58,957 nucleotides of DNA from Marseilla massiliensis (GTDB lineage: Bacteria; Bacteroidota; Bacteroidia; Bacteroidales; Bacteroidaceae): NCBI RefSeq assembly GCF_016899955.1, contig NZ_JACJJL010000024.1:1-58957 (forward strand). The letters are read 5' to 3'. The notes under the pieces were generated by a model. The model was not told the DNA's origin. It was given only the letters and a program-made list of their open reading frames with translations, and did no database searches. The position numbers were made by a program, and so were the translations under genes. This document shows positions 18,465 through 27,325 of the stretch, in pieces (the stretch's first letter is position 1; every line of letters begins with the position of its first letter).

Positions 18465-18992
18465 TCAGACGCCGAGCATCTTCCTGATGCCCGCCACGGC
18501 CTGTCCCACCTTGCCGTGGCTGTCGAGCAGGTTGACGTCGTAGGTGTAGCGGGCCTTGGCGTAGTAGGGCTCGCGCTCGCCCAGCTGCCTGGCTATGAAG
18601 CCGGTGAGCTCGTCGCCCGTCTTGCCCTTGATGAGCGGGCGCTCCGTCTTGCCCATCATCAGGTGGCTGTGCAGCACCTCGGGCGTGGCCTTGAGGTAGA
18701 CCACGGGCCCCCGGCTGTTCATGTAGTCGATGTTGTCGAAGAAGCACGGCGTGCCGCCGCCGCAGCTCAGCACCACGTCTTCGAACTCGGCGGCCTCGTG
18801 GAGCATGGCCCTCTCCACCTGGCGGAAGCCCTGCTCGCCCCGCTCGGCGAAGAGTTGGGGCACCGTCTTGTGCATCCGGGCCTCGATGTACCAGTCGAGG
18901 TCGTAGAACTGCAGGCCCAGCTCCCTGGCCAGCGCCTTGCCCACGGTGGTCTTGCCGGCCCCCATGTAGCCTATGATGATTATCCGGGTCAT
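18465..18992 (-). CDS. aroK: Shikimate kinase
   Basis: Starting at 18992 (MTRIIIIGYMGAGKTTVG) gives 175 residues, the normal size; the longer frame adds a charged head that overlaps topA. The P-loop is GYMGAGKTT (9-17), the shikimate-binding acidic residue is in YDLDWYIE, and the GGG motif is in VVLSCGGGTPCF. The lid carries KTERPLIKG. It uses ATP to phosphorylate shikimate in aromatic amino-acid synthesis. It starts 35 bases after the topA stop, so the two are likely co-transcribed. Confidence 0.94.
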   Translation of the reverse strand: MTRIIIIGYMGAGKTTVGKALARELGLQFYDLDWYIEARMHKTVPQLFAERGEQGFRQVERAMLHEAAEFEDVVLSCGGGTPCFFDNIDYMNSRGPVVYLKATPEVLHSHLMMGKTERPLIKGKTGDELTGFIARQLGEREPYYAKARYTYDVNLLDSHGKVGQAVAGIRKMLGV

Positions 18993-19027
18993 TGCTTGCG
19001 TGGTGTTGTCGCCCTGTCGGGGCGGTG

Positions 19028-21376
19028 TCATTTCTTCTTCTGCTCGCTCTTTTGCTCGGCGGCGTCTATCACCTCCACGCACTCCTCGAGCGTCAGGTCG
19101 GCTGCCCGGGCGTGCATGGCCTTTGGCAGGCGGTAGTTCTTGCCGCCGAAGGTGAGGTAGGGGCCGTAGCGCCCGTTGAGCACCTCTATGGGGTTGTCGC
19201 CGTTGAATGTCTTTATGTGGCGCTGCTGCTCGAGCAGCCTTTTCTTCTCTATCAGCGCCACGGCCTTGCCGAGCGTGACGGTGAGCGGGTCGTCTTCCTT
19301 GGGCAGCGACACGTATTTCTTGTTGTGCAGTATGTAGGGCCCGAACCTGCCGGCGCCCACCGTGACCTTGTGGCCCTCAAACTCGCCCAGCTCCCTGGGC
19401 AGCTTGAACAGCTCGAGGGCCTCGTCCAGCGTGATGGTCTCCATGCCCTTGTCCGACGGCAGCTGCGCGAAGCGGGGCTTGTCGTTGTCGTCGGCGGCAC
19501 CTATCTGCACCACGGGGCCGTAGCGGCCTATCTTCACGAACACCGGCTTGCCCGTGGCCGGGTCGGTGCCCAGCTCGCGCTCGCCGGCCTTGTGCTCCGA
19601 GCGGGTGTTGAGGGTCTTCTCAACCACGGGCTCGAAGTCGCGGTAGAAGTCTTTCATCATGTCGGTCCACTTCTCGCTCCCCTCGGCTATCTCGTCGAAC
19701 TTCTGCTCCACCTTGGCCGTGAAGTTGTAGTCCATTATCACCGGGAAGTATTTCATCAGGAAGTCGTTCACCACGATGCCTATGTCGGTGGGCAGCAGCT
19801 TGCCCTTGTCGCTGCCAGCCATCTCGGTGCGGGTCTTCTGCGTCACCACCTTGCCCTTGAGCGTGTCGACGGTGTACTGGCGCTCCTCGCCCTTGTGGTC
19901 GCCCTTGTGCACGTAGTCGCGCTGCTGTATGGTGCTTATCGTGGGGGCGTAGGTCGACGGGCGGCCTATGCCCAGCTCCTCGAGCTTGTGCACCAGGCTG
20001 GCCTCGGTGTAGCGCACGGGGCCCTGGCTGAAGCGCTCGGTGGCGGTCACCTCGCGGCGCTGCAGCTCCTGCCCCTCGGCCATGGGCGGCAGCAGGCGCG
20101 AGCCTTCGTCGGCGCCCTGGTCGTCGTCGTCGGACGACTCGCGGTACACTTTCAGGAAGCCGTCGAACTTGACCACCTCGCCGGTGGCCGTGAACTGCGG
20201 CGCGCCGGCCGCGGCCTTGCCCCCTGCGGGCTCTATGGCTATGGTCACGGTGGTCTTCTCTATCTCGGCGTCGGCCATCTGGCTGGCGGCCGTGCGCTTC
20301 CATATCAGGTCGTAGAGCCTCTTTTCCTGTGCCGTGCCGTCGATGGTGGTGGCGTCCATGTATGTGGGGCGTATGGCCTCGTGGGCCTCCTGCGCCCCCT
20401 TGGCGTGGGTGTGGTACTGGCGCGTCTTGCTGTATCTCTCGCCCCAGAGCCTCACTATCTCGTCGCGGCTGGCGGCCAGGCAGAGCGTCGACAGGTTGAC
20501 CGAGTCGGTACGCATGTATGTTATCCGCCCGCTCTCATAGAGCCTCTGGGCTATCATCATCGTCTGCGACACGGTGAAGCCGAGCTTGCGCGCGGCCTCC
20601 TGCTGCAGCGTCGAGGTGGTGAACGGCGGCGCGGGCATGCGGCGCAGCGGCTTCTTCGCCACCGAGCTCACGCGGAAGGTGGCGTCCTTGCAGCTCTCGA
20701 GGAAGGCCTCGACCTCGCTGTGCGCCTTGAACCGGGTGTCGAGCTCGGCCTTCACCTCGGTGGCCGAGCCGTCGGCGGCGGTCAGGGCGAACACGGCCGC
20801 CACGCGGTAGTAGGGCTCGCTCTTGAACGCCTGTATCTCGCGCTCGCGCTCTACTATGAGCCTCACGGCCACGCTCTGCACGCGCCCGGCCGACAGGGCG
20901 GGCTTCACCTTGCGCCACAGCACGGGCGAGAGCTTGAAGCCCACGAGGCGGTCGAGCACCCGGCGCGCCTGCTGGGCGTTGACCAGGTTCATGTCGATGT
21001 GGCGCGGGTGCTTTATGGCTTCGAGTATGGCTGGCTTCGTTATCTCGTGGAACACTATGCGGTTGGTGTTCTTCTCGTCGAGCCCGAGCACCTCGCACAG
21101 GTGCCAGGATATGGCCTCTCCCTCGCGGTCTTCATCGGAGGCGAGCCATACCTGGCTTGCCTGCCCGGCGCATTGGCGCAGCTCCTTGACGAGCTTCTGC
21201 TTCTCGTCGGGCACCTCGTAGTGGGGTTCGAGCGTCTCGGTGTCTATGCTCAGCTCCTTTTTCTTGAGGTCGCGTATGTGGCCGTAGCTAGACATGACCT
21301 TGTAGTCACTGCCCAGAAACTTCTCTATCGTTTTCGCCTTGGCCGGCGACTCTACTATGACTAAATTCTTAAGCAT
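19028..21376 (-). CDS. topA: DNA topoisomerase I (type IA)
   Basis: A protein of 782 residues from MLKNLVIVESPAKAKT; an upstream in-frame ATG (21406) would sit in the promoter. The TOPRIM domain is N-terminal (VESPAKAKTIEKFLG, then ASDEDREGE at about 79-87). The active-site tyrosine is Y287 in GRITYMRTDS. Instead of zinc ribbons, the C-terminus has a set of short topoisomerase C-terminal repeats (RYGPVVQIG, RFGPYILHN, RYGPYLTFGG) and a lysine tail. It relaxes negative supercoils. It has its own promoter box at 21404 and leads the topA-aroK-speA-argB run. Confidence 0.96.
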   Translation of the reverse strand: MLKNLVIVESPAKAKTIEKFLGSDYKVMSSYGHIRDLKKKELSIDTETLEPHYEVPDEKQKLVKELRQCAGQASQVWLASDEDREGEAISWHLCEVLGLDEKNTNRIVFHEITKPAILEAIKHPRHIDMNLVNAQQARRVLDRLVGFKLSPVLWRKVKPALSAGRVQSVAVRLIVEREREIQAFKSEPYYRVAAVFALTAADGSATEVKAELDTRFKAHSEVEAFLESCKDATFRVSSVAKKPLRRMPAPPFTTSTLQQEAARKLGFTVSQTMMIAQRLYESGRITYMRTDSVNLSTLCLAASRDEIVRLWGERYSKTRQYHTHAKGAQEAHEAIRPTYMDATTIDGTAQEKRLYDLIWKRTAASQMADAEIEKTTVTIAIEPAGGKAAAGAPQFTATGEVVKFDGFLKVYRESSDDDDQGADEGSRLLPPMAEGQELQRREVTATERFSQGPVRYTEASLVHKLEELGIGRPSTYAPTISTIQQRDYVHKGDHKGEERQYTVDTLKGKVVTQKTRTEMAGSDKGKLLPTDIGIVVNDFLMKYFPVIMDYNFTAKVEQKFDEIAEGSEKWTDMMKDFYRDFEPVVEKTLNTRSEHKAGERELGTDPATGKPVFVKIGRYGPVVQIGAADDNDKPRFAQLPSDKGMETITLDEALELFKLPRELGEFEGHKVTVGAGRFGPYILHNKKYVSLPKEDDPLTVTLGKAVALIEKKRLLEQQRHIKTFNGDNPIEVLNGRYGPYLTFGGKNYRLPKAMHARAADLTLEECVEVIDAAEQKSEQKKK

Positions 21377-21403
21377 ACTCGGTATGATGGTTTGTTTGGG
21401 GTG

Positions 21404-21411
21404 CAAAAGTA
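21404..21411 (-). promoter_or_regulatory. topA promoter -7 box
   Basis: TACTTTTG on the minus strand fits TAnnTTTG, 27 bases before the topA start. No clear -33 TTTG at the usual distance. Confidence 0.5.
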
Positions 21412-21544
21412 AGCAAAAACTTCGCTACCACATTATATATAAGCCCTTTTTTCTACTTTTTTAATTGTTTTCCAGGCGGCCCGTACGCTGGCGGCCCTTG
21501 CCGCGGGGGCCGTCTGGCGTGGCGGCGGGGGCCGTTTGGCAAGC

Positions 21545-21583
21545 CAAGACGTGCCGTCCCGCAACCCGGGACGGCACGTCTTG
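21545..21583. terminator. 16-bp perfect hairpin between NUDIX gene and topA
   Basis: CAAGACGTGCCGTCCC (21545-21560) pairs fully with 21568-21583 around a 7-base loop. There is no T run, but its position after the NUDIX stop and before the topA promoter fits a transcription end. Confidence 0.65.
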
Positions 21584-21640
21584 CCTGCTCCCCGCCGCCG
21601 CGCGCCGCCGCCGCGTGGCCCGGGCCCGCCCCGGCGGGGC

Positions 21641-22165
21641 TCACAGCCCGTGCTCCTTGAGGAACATGTAGAGGGCCTGGCGTATGGAGCGAAGCCCGAA
21701 CTGCTCGGTGTGTATCTCGCCCAGCGGCAGCCAGAAGCACTCGGCGGCGTCGTCGGCGGCAGCCGGGGCGGCGCCTTCGTCGACGGTGCACCTGAAGAAC
21801 ATGTCGAGCGTGTGGATGGTGATGCCCGAGTAGAGGTAGATGTTGGGCAGGCTGAACATATACTTGGCCGAGGTCACGGTGAGGCCCGTCTCTTCGAGTA
21901 TCTCGCGCGCCACGCCTTCCTCGGCCGTCTCGTCGTTGTCGATGAAGCCCCCGGGCAGGTCGAGCGTGCCCTTGGCCGGCTCCTTGCCCCTGCGCTCCAC
22001 GAGCAGCTCGCCGCGCCCGTTGGTGATGAAGGCCGCCGTGGCGGCGCTGGGGTTCATGTAGTAAGTGAAGCCGCAGTTCTCGCACTGCTTGCTCTTCGCG
22101 TTGTGTTCGGCGAAGTGTTTGCTGCCGCATACCGGGCAGTAGGTGAATTTTTCTAATGGGTGCAT
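21641..22165 (-). CDS. NUDIX hydrolase with N-terminal zinc ribbon
   Basis: A protein of 174 residues. The first 35 residues form a zinc ribbon, CPVC then CENC 19 residues on, followed by YYMNPSAATAAFI. The Nudix box is complete: GFIDNDE, seven residues, REILEETGL (about 93-115). This resembles the NADH-pyrophosphatase-like group of zinc-ribbon NUDIX proteins; the nucleotide substrate is not determined. It is on the minus strand after dusB with a 170-base gap. Confidence 0.9.
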   Translation of the reverse strand: MHPLEKFTYCPVCGSKHFAEHNAKSKQCENCGFTYYMNPSAATAAFITNGRGELLVERRGKEPAKGTLDLPGGFIDNDETAEEGVAREILEETGLTVTSAKYMFSLPNIYLYSGITIHTLDMFFRCTVDEGAAPAAADDAAECFWLPLGEIHTEQFGLRSIRQALYMFLKEHGL

Positions 22166-22335
22166 AGCCTATTTTGTTGAAATCTTCTGCAATATTACGA
22201 AAAAAATATCAAGCAGTGTAATGTCCCGGCTTGTTTTTTTTCGCCCGGCCGCCGGATGCCACGGCCAACACCGGCCTTGCCGCTGCCATGATGCAACAGG
22301 CCGTGATGGTGGCTATGGCGGCTGGGCGTTTCATG

Positions 22336-23346
22336 TCATTGCGGTGCCTGGGTGTTGTCGCGTCGGGCCAGCATTTGCCTGGCCTGCTCTATTATGGCGG
22401 TAAGCCCGGCCGTGGTCTCGGCCCGCAGCATGGCTATGCGGGTGGGCCTGAAGTCGGCTATGCCCTTGAACACGGGCGTGGCGGCCAGGTGGCGGCGTGT
22501 GTGCAGTATGCCCCGGTATTCGTCGATGCGCTCCACGTTGATGCGCAGCTGCTCCAGCAGCACGTCTATCTTCTCGTCGTTGGTCAGCGGCGGCGGAGCC
22601 CCGGGGCCGAGGTCGAGGCAGTCGCGTATCTCCTTGAATATCCACGGGCGTCCGAACGTGGCCCTGCCCACCATCACGGCGTCGACGCCGTAGAGCTCGA
22701 AGGCCCGCCGCGCCTGCTCGGGGGTGGTGATGTCGCCGTTGCCTATTATCGGTATTTTGATGCGCGGGTTGCGCCTGACGTCGGCTATGGGGCCCCAGTC
22801 GGCCTCGCCGGTGTACATCTGCGCCCTTGTGCGGCCGTGTATGGTCAGGGCGCTTATGCCGCAGTCTTGCAGCTGTTCGGCCAGTTCGGGTATGATGATG
22901 TGCGACGCGTCCCACCCGAGCCTGGTCTTCACCGTCACGGGCAGGCTCACGGCCTTTACCACCTCGCGCGTTATCTCGAGCATCAGGGGTATGTTCTGTA
23001 GCATGCCCGCCCCGGCGCCCTTGCCGGCCACCTTCTTCACGGGGCACCCGAAGTTGAGGTCGATGAGGTCGGGGCGTGCCTGTTCGACAATGCGCGCGGC
23101 CTCTACCATGGCGTCGACGGAGCGGCCGTATATCTGTATTCCCACGGGCCTCTCGTCGTCGCTGATGGCAAGTTTGCGCTCTGTGGCCTTCACCGAGCGC
23201 ACCAGTGCCTCGGCGCTGACGAACTCTGTGTATACCATTGATGCCCCGAAGCGCTTGCACAGCAGCCTGAATCCAATGTCGGTGACGTCTTCCATCGGTG
23301 CGAGCAGCACCGGCCGGGGTCCTAAGTCGATGTTTGCTATTTTCAT
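22336..23346 (-). CDS. dusB: tRNA-dihydrouridine synthase
   Basis: An FMN-dependent TIM-barrel enzyme of 336 residues that reduces uridines in the tRNA D-loop. Signatures: LAPMEDVTDIGFR (15-27), the catalytic cysteine C101 in DLNFGCPVKKVAGKGAGAG, TVKTRLGWD (about 140), ALTIHGRTRAQMYTG and IIGNGDI, then VMVGRATFGRPWIF. The DusB assignment follows from PVKKVxGKGAGA. It starts 27 bases after the dprA stop, in an operon with dprA and a thioesterase. Confidence 0.95.
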   Translation of the reverse strand: MKIANIDLGPRPVLLAPMEDVTDIGFRLLCKRFGASMVYTEFVSAEALVRSVKATERKLAISDDERPVGIQIYGRSVDAMVEAARIVEQARPDLIDLNFGCPVKKVAGKGAGAGMLQNIPLMLEITREVVKAVSLPVTVKTRLGWDASHIIIPELAEQLQDCGISALTIHGRTRAQMYTGEADWGPIADVRRNPRIKIPIIGNGDITTPEQARRAFELYGVDAVMVGRATFGRPWIFKEIRDCLDLGPGAPPPLTNDEKIDVLLEQLRINVERIDEYRGILHTRRHLAATPVFKGIADFRPTRIAMLRAETTAGLTAIIEQARQMLARRDNTQAPQ

Positions 23347-23373
23347 TTTCTGTAGTCGCTAAAGTCTTGTTTG

Positions 23374-24501
23374 TCAGTCAATCCAGTGGTAGGCCCCTCC
23401 GGCGAGCGGCCTTACGAGCCCTTTCATCTCCATCTGGAAGAGCAGGGCGGCGAGCCGTGCCACGGGCATTCGCGTCTGCGCGGCCATGGTGTTGAGCTGC
23501 ATGTCGTTGGATTGTTGCAGCAGCCGGGCCACGGCCTGTTCCTCGTCGGTCAGTTCGGGGAAGAGCTGCCTAGCTATGCCGGCGCGGCGTGCGGCCTCGG
23601 CGTGGGCCTGCGTGGCCCATCCGAGCGTCTCGGCCACGTCGGCGGCCGAGGTGACGAGCACGGCGGCGTTGTCGCGTATGAGCCTGTTGCACCCTTCGGA
23701 GTAGGGCGCCCCCACGGCCCCGGGGTATGCCAGCACCTCGCGGTTGTAGCTGCGCGCTATGCCGGCTGTTATCAGTCCGCCGCCCCGGGCTGCGCTCTCC
23801 ACGAGCACTGTGGCGTCGGCCATGCCTGCCACTATGCGGTTGCGCATCACGAAGTTGGCCTTGTCGGCGTTGGTGCCGCTCATGAACTCGGTGAGCAGTC
23901 CGCCCTGCTCGAGCATGGCCTTGGCCGTGTCGCGGTGGCTCGGGGGGTAGATGCGGTCGAGCCCGTGGGCCATCACGGCCACTGTGTCGAAGCCTTCGGC
24001 CAGTGCCTGCCTGTGGGCGCAGATGTCGACGCCGTAGGCCAGTCCGCTCACCACGAGCACGTCGTCGAACATGCCGCGCAGCCCTGCCATGAGCTCTTGC
24101 GCCATGTCGCGGCCGTAGGCCGTGCAGTGGCGCGTGCCTACCACGCTTATCACCCTGGCGCTGTTGAGGTTGGCCGTGCCGCGGTAGTAGAGGGCAAGTG
24201 GCGCGTCGGGGCATTCGTCGAGGCGGCGGGGGTAGTCGGGGTCGGCGGGGGTGAGCACTCTGACGGAGTGCCTGGCGGCAAACTCCATCTCGGCCTCGGC
24301 CCGCCGTAGGGCCGTGTCCCAGTTGCCGAGCTCCTTGAGCATCCTCGTGGGGCAGCCGCCGGCCAGGCGGGCTATGTCGGCGCGGTTGTCGTAGGCGGCC
24401 GTGGCGCTGCCCATGGCGCGGTAGATGGCCTGTGCCGCCGCGAAGTTGAAGCGGCAGATGCGCGCCAGGGCCATGGCGTACAGTCTTTCTTGCTCGCCCA
24501 T
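23374..24501 (-). CDS. dprA: DNA-processing protein A
   Basis: A 375-residue protein that loads RecA on incoming single-stranded DNA during natural transformation. The N-terminal helical region (about 1-70) precedes a Rossmann-like core: RVISVVGTRHCTAYG (about 128-142), SGLAYGVDICAHRQAL, VMAHGLDRIYPPSH and GGLITAGIARSYNREVLAYPG. A C-terminal winged helix (about 310-375) ends the protein. Length fits the family. Only 3 bases separate its start from the thioesterase stop. In Bacteroidales this gene is widespread and is not by itself proof of competence. Confidence 0.94.
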   Translation of the reverse strand: MGEQERLYAMALARICRFNFAAAQAIYRAMGSATAAYDNRADIARLAGGCPTRMLKELGNWDTALRRAEAEMEFAARHSVRVLTPADPDYPRRLDECPDAPLALYYRGTANLNSARVISVVGTRHCTAYGRDMAQELMAGLRGMFDDVLVVSGLAYGVDICAHRQALAEGFDTVAVMAHGLDRIYPPSHRDTAKAMLEQGGLLTEFMSGTNADKANFVMRNRIVAGMADATVLVESAARGGGLITAGIARSYNREVLAYPGAVGAPYSEGCNRLIRDNAAVLVTSAADVAETLGWATQAHAEAARRAGIARQLFPELTDEEQAVARLLQQSNDMQLNTMAAQTRMPVARLAALLFQMEMKGLVRPLAGGAYHWID

Positions 24502-24504
24502 CGG

Positions 24505-24903
24505 TCAGATGTATTTGGCCAGGGCGCGGTCGTAGTCGGGGCTGTTGGCCAGCCTGCCGCCCACGAGGCACACCACCTCGACGGTGCTCCTGAAGCAGAG
24601 CCTGTCGTCGGTGGCCCGGTAGATGTCGTGGTAGAAGATGTAACGCAGGCCCTCTTTCCTGAGGGCGAGGCGCGATACGAACTCGTCGTCGCACCTTAGC
24701 GGCACCTTGTATTGCAGGTTCATCCTTGCCACCACGGCGTCGGTACCGCGGCGGTGCATCTCGGCGAAGCTCAGGCCGCACTGCTTTAGGAACAGATGGC
24801 GGGTGTGCTCGGTGTAGTGCAGGTAGTTGGCGTTGTTCACTATGCCTTCGATGTCGCACTCGTAGTCGCGGACTAGCATTTTTGTCTCAAAGATATATTC
24901 CAT
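24505..24903 (-). CDS. Hotdog-fold acyl-CoA thioesterase
   Basis: From MEYIFETKMLVRDYE the protein is 132 residues, the usual 4HBT length; an upstream extension would be read through low-complexity repeats. The motif DIEGIVNNANYLHYTEHTRH (about 17-36) corresponds to the catalytic region of YbgC/FadM-like thioesterases, and the long central helix and GGRLANSP end fit the fold. Substrate unknown. It is the first gene of a tight thioesterase-dprA-dusB cluster. Confidence 0.88.
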   Translation of the reverse strand: MEYIFETKMLVRDYECDIEGIVNNANYLHYTEHTRHLFLKQCGLSFAEMHRRGTDAVVARMNLQYKVPLRCDDEFVSRLALRKEGLRYIFYHDIYRATDDRLCFRSTVEVVCLVGGRLANSPDYDRALAKYI

Positions 24904-24904
24904 T

Positions 24905-25000
24905 GGCTTTTGCTTTTGGGAGCTCTGGGAGAGCTGGGGTGGGAGAGCTGGGGATTTTTTGGGAGCTCTGGGAGGAATGGGAGAACTGGGAGGACTGACC
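24905..25000. repeat. GGGAGCTCTGGGAG repeats
   Basis: Short purine-rich repeats (GGGAGCTCTGGGAG, GGGAGAACTGGGAG) directly before the thioesterase start. Related sequence occurs at 10957, 15324 and 58436-58690. Confidence 0.75.
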
Positions 25001-25023
25001 ATTCGGCCGAGGCAGACAGGATG

Positions 25024-25309
25024 GTTTGCCTTTTCGCCCGGTGCAGCTTGGCTTTTTGGCCGGGGTTGCTTGGGCTTTCGGCCGGTGCGGCTAGGCCTTT
25101 CGGCTTGGGCGGCTTTGCCTTTCGGCCTGTGCGGCTTGGCTTTTTGGCTTGGGCGGCTTGGCCTTTCGCCCTGTGCAGCTTGGCCTTTCGCCCTGTGCAG
25201 CTTGGCCTTTCGCCCTGTGCAGCTTGGCTTTTCGGCCGGTGTTGCTTGGGCTTTTGGCTTGTGCGGCTTGGCCTTTTGGCCGGTGCAGCTTGGGCTTTCG
25301 GCCGGGGTG
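25024..25309. repeat. 22-bp tandem array, 13 units
   Basis: The stretch divides exactly into 13 units of 22 bases of the form GCTTGGCCTTTCGCCCTGTG plus CA. Three successive units are identical (about 25156-25221) and the others vary at a few positions. It fills the gap between the DUF2851 stop and the thioesterase. It is free of stop codons in several frames, so long ORFs crossing it are not evidence of a gene. Confidence 0.95.
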
Positions 25310-25324
25310 GGGTTGGGCAGCGGC

Positions 25325-26632
25325 TTAGGTGTGGGCCTTGGCCTTTTTCAGGTATTCGTAGCCGAAGCGGCAGCGCAGGCAGTCGCGGCGGTCGCAGTAT
25401 GCGTGCTTGAGCTGTATGAGGGCTTGGCTGTCGGCGGCTGTCCTGGCGTTGATTCCACACTCGCGCCATGTGCGTATGATGGCGTTGTTTTCGGGCTTCA
25501 GGCTGTCGAGCAGCTCGAAGGCCCGCTCGCACAGCGACTCGTCCATGGTGTGGCGGCCGTAGGCGAAGAGCATGGGTATGGCTGTGTTGATGGCCAGCAG
25601 GCTGAGCGACTGCCCCGACAGGCGCTTTGGGTTGCGCGCACTCTCGGCCCCGAACGTGTAGTGCGTCTCCCAGTATGGCGACACGCGGGTAGCCAGCAGC
25701 TGCCTCACGTCGTCGGCGCTGCGGCATTCGAGCAGCTGGCTGAGGCCCGTGCGGCCCTCGTGGTAGAGGGTGGCCATCTGCGATATGCGTATGTGCGGGA
25801 AGTTCTGCGGCCTGAGCCTCATGAATCGCCACAGCGTGCGGTCGATGGGCCTGAGCGAGAACTTGCGGGCCAGGTAGGCGTATTCGGCCTGCAGGCGGGC
25901 CAGGTATGCGTCGGCGGCAGTCCCCTTGTCGCGCCCCCGTCCGTCGGTTCCGTCGCCGAGCAGGCCCGCCTGCCCCATGAACAGGGCCTCCACCTGGAAC
26001 GGGTCGTCGCGGTGGTGGGCTGCCGCCTGCAAGGGCACGTTCATGGCCCAGGCCTCGAAGGCGTCGCCGTTGATGCCGAAGCCGTAGTTGCGGGCCAGCG
26101 TCACGAAGTAAGCCTCTTCCCACGAGCCCGCCCTCATGGCTGCCCTGCGGCTGATGGCCCCGGTCTTCTGCTCCAGCCGCTCGGCCTGCAGCGCGGCCAG
26201 CCACGAGGTGACCGTCATCGGCGGCAGTGTCGGTATGATGCGGTAGCAGGGCGGGTAGGTGTCGGTGGCAAGCAGTTCGCGGTAGTTGTCGGCCACGTAT
26301 GGCGGCACGCCCATCACCATCTGCGCCACCCGGCGCCCCCGGCTGTCGGCCGTGGCGGCGTCGGCGCAGGCCACCACGTGCAGCACCACGCTGTCGTAGG
26401 CGGCGTCGGTGTGGTGGCCGTGGGCCGTCCAGTCTGACGCCCTGTCGTGAATCTCGACGTTGCCCACCCACAGCGTGCCCCCAATCTTCACCTTGGCGTT
26501 GAAGAAGTCGGGCCCCGCGTCGGTGTTGTGCAGCCCCGGATCGATGACCTCGACCTCGCGCCCGTCGGTGGTCGAGAGCCCCGCGCCGTCATACAGCCGG
26601 TGCTTCCATACGTAGTGCAGCAGTTGTTCCAT
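25325..26632 (-). CDS. DUF2851 family protein
   Basis: A protein of 435 residues that starts MEQLLHYVWKHRLY and soon shows the DUF2851 signature VIDPGLHNTDAGPDFFNAKVKIGGTLWVGNVEIH (about 29-62). This segment is reminiscent of a restriction-endonuclease-like fold. The C-terminus ends with a cluster of cysteines (HAYCDRRDCLRCRFG) that may bind metal. The family is restricted largely to Bacteroidota and has no agreed function. The repeats at 26716-26940, carrying minus-strand -7 boxes, lie upstream and could drive it. Confidence 0.9.
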   Translation of the reverse strand: MEQLLHYVWKHRLYDGAGLSTTDGREVEVIDPGLHNTDAGPDFFNAKVKIGGTLWVGNVEIHDRASDWTAHGHHTDAAYDSVVLHVVACADAATADSRGRRVAQMVMGVPPYVADNYRELLATDTYPPCYRIIPTLPPMTVTSWLAALQAERLEQKTGAISRRAAMRAGSWEEAYFVTLARNYGFGINGDAFEAWAMNVPLQAAAHHRDDPFQVEALFMGQAGLLGDGTDGRGRDKGTAADAYLARLQAEYAYLARKFSLRPIDRTLWRFMRLRPQNFPHIRISQMATLYHEGRTGLSQLLECRSADDVRQLLATRVSPYWETHYTFGAESARNPKRLSGQSLSLLAINTAIPMLFAYGRHTMDESLCERAFELLDSLKPENNAIIRTWRECGINARTAADSQALIQLKHAYCDRRDCLRCRFGYEYLKKAKAHT

Positions 26633-26715
26633 GCTTGGCTAACCGTTATTACTTGTTTGAGGCCGGCGCCCCGTTGCCTGCGTGCGGCCTGTTGCCGCCG
26701 GTGGGCGGGGCGCTT

Positions 26716-26940
26716 GTCTTATTGTAAAGATAATGCAAGCAAGGGCAATTTGAACTTGTTCACATTTTGCCGAGCGCAGCTTATCTTATGCAAAGATAAT
26801 GCAAACGAGCGAAGACAGAGCTTGCTCTGAATCTTCCGAATGCAGCTTATCTTATGCAAAGATAATGCAAACGAGCGAAGACAGAGCTTGCCCTGAATCT
26901 TCCGAATGCAGCTTATCTTATGCAAAGATAATGCAAATAG
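26716..26940. repeat. 66-bp tandem repeat, about 3.5 copies, with minus-strand promoter boxes
   Basis: TTATCTTATGCAAAGATAAT recurs at 26781, 26847 and 26913, exactly 66 bases apart, with a degenerate copy at 26719. On the minus strand each reads TTATCTTTGCATAAG, which contains the -7 box TATCTTTG. All point toward the DUF2851 gene. Confidence 0.93.
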
Positions 26941-27325
26941 CCGACATTATGCCCGCCCGGGGCAAGAATATGCACTGAGGAGGCAAGAAAAAGAGGCGGG
27001 GCGGGGTGGCGGCGCAGCCGGATGGCCGTGGTGCCGCCGTGGCGTTTTCGCCAGAAAATGCGCCATTGTAGCGCAAAACGGGCCGTTTCATCGGGCGGCG
27101 GAGGCCGTTTGGCGAGCCCGTCAGGCACGTTTTGCAAGCCGCGGCGCAACCATGGCCGCACGCATGGTGCATGGCGGTGCGTGGGGCTGCGCGCGCGGCT
27201 TCCGCGAAAGGGGCTGCGAAAAAAACTGCGCCGCGGGTGTAGCAAAACGGGCCCGGCGCGCGCCTAAGGAATAAAGCGGCATTTGAAAACAATACAATTG
27301 CGAAAATACGAGACCAAAAGAAAGC
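26941..27325. other. GC-rich intergenic stretch
   Basis: I see no gene with a plausible start and no recognisable motif here. Open frames on both strands are short or low in quality. Confidence 0.5.

Noticed and set aside
23374..24501. dprA as evidence of a phage or competence island
   Set aside because: It sits in a normal housekeeping cluster with dusB and a thioesterase; no other competence genes are present.
24873..26471. A 532-codon minus-strand frame across the 22-bp array and DUF2851
   Set aside because: It is the wrong frame of DUF2851 joined to stop-free repeats; the DUF2851 motif lies in the other frame.
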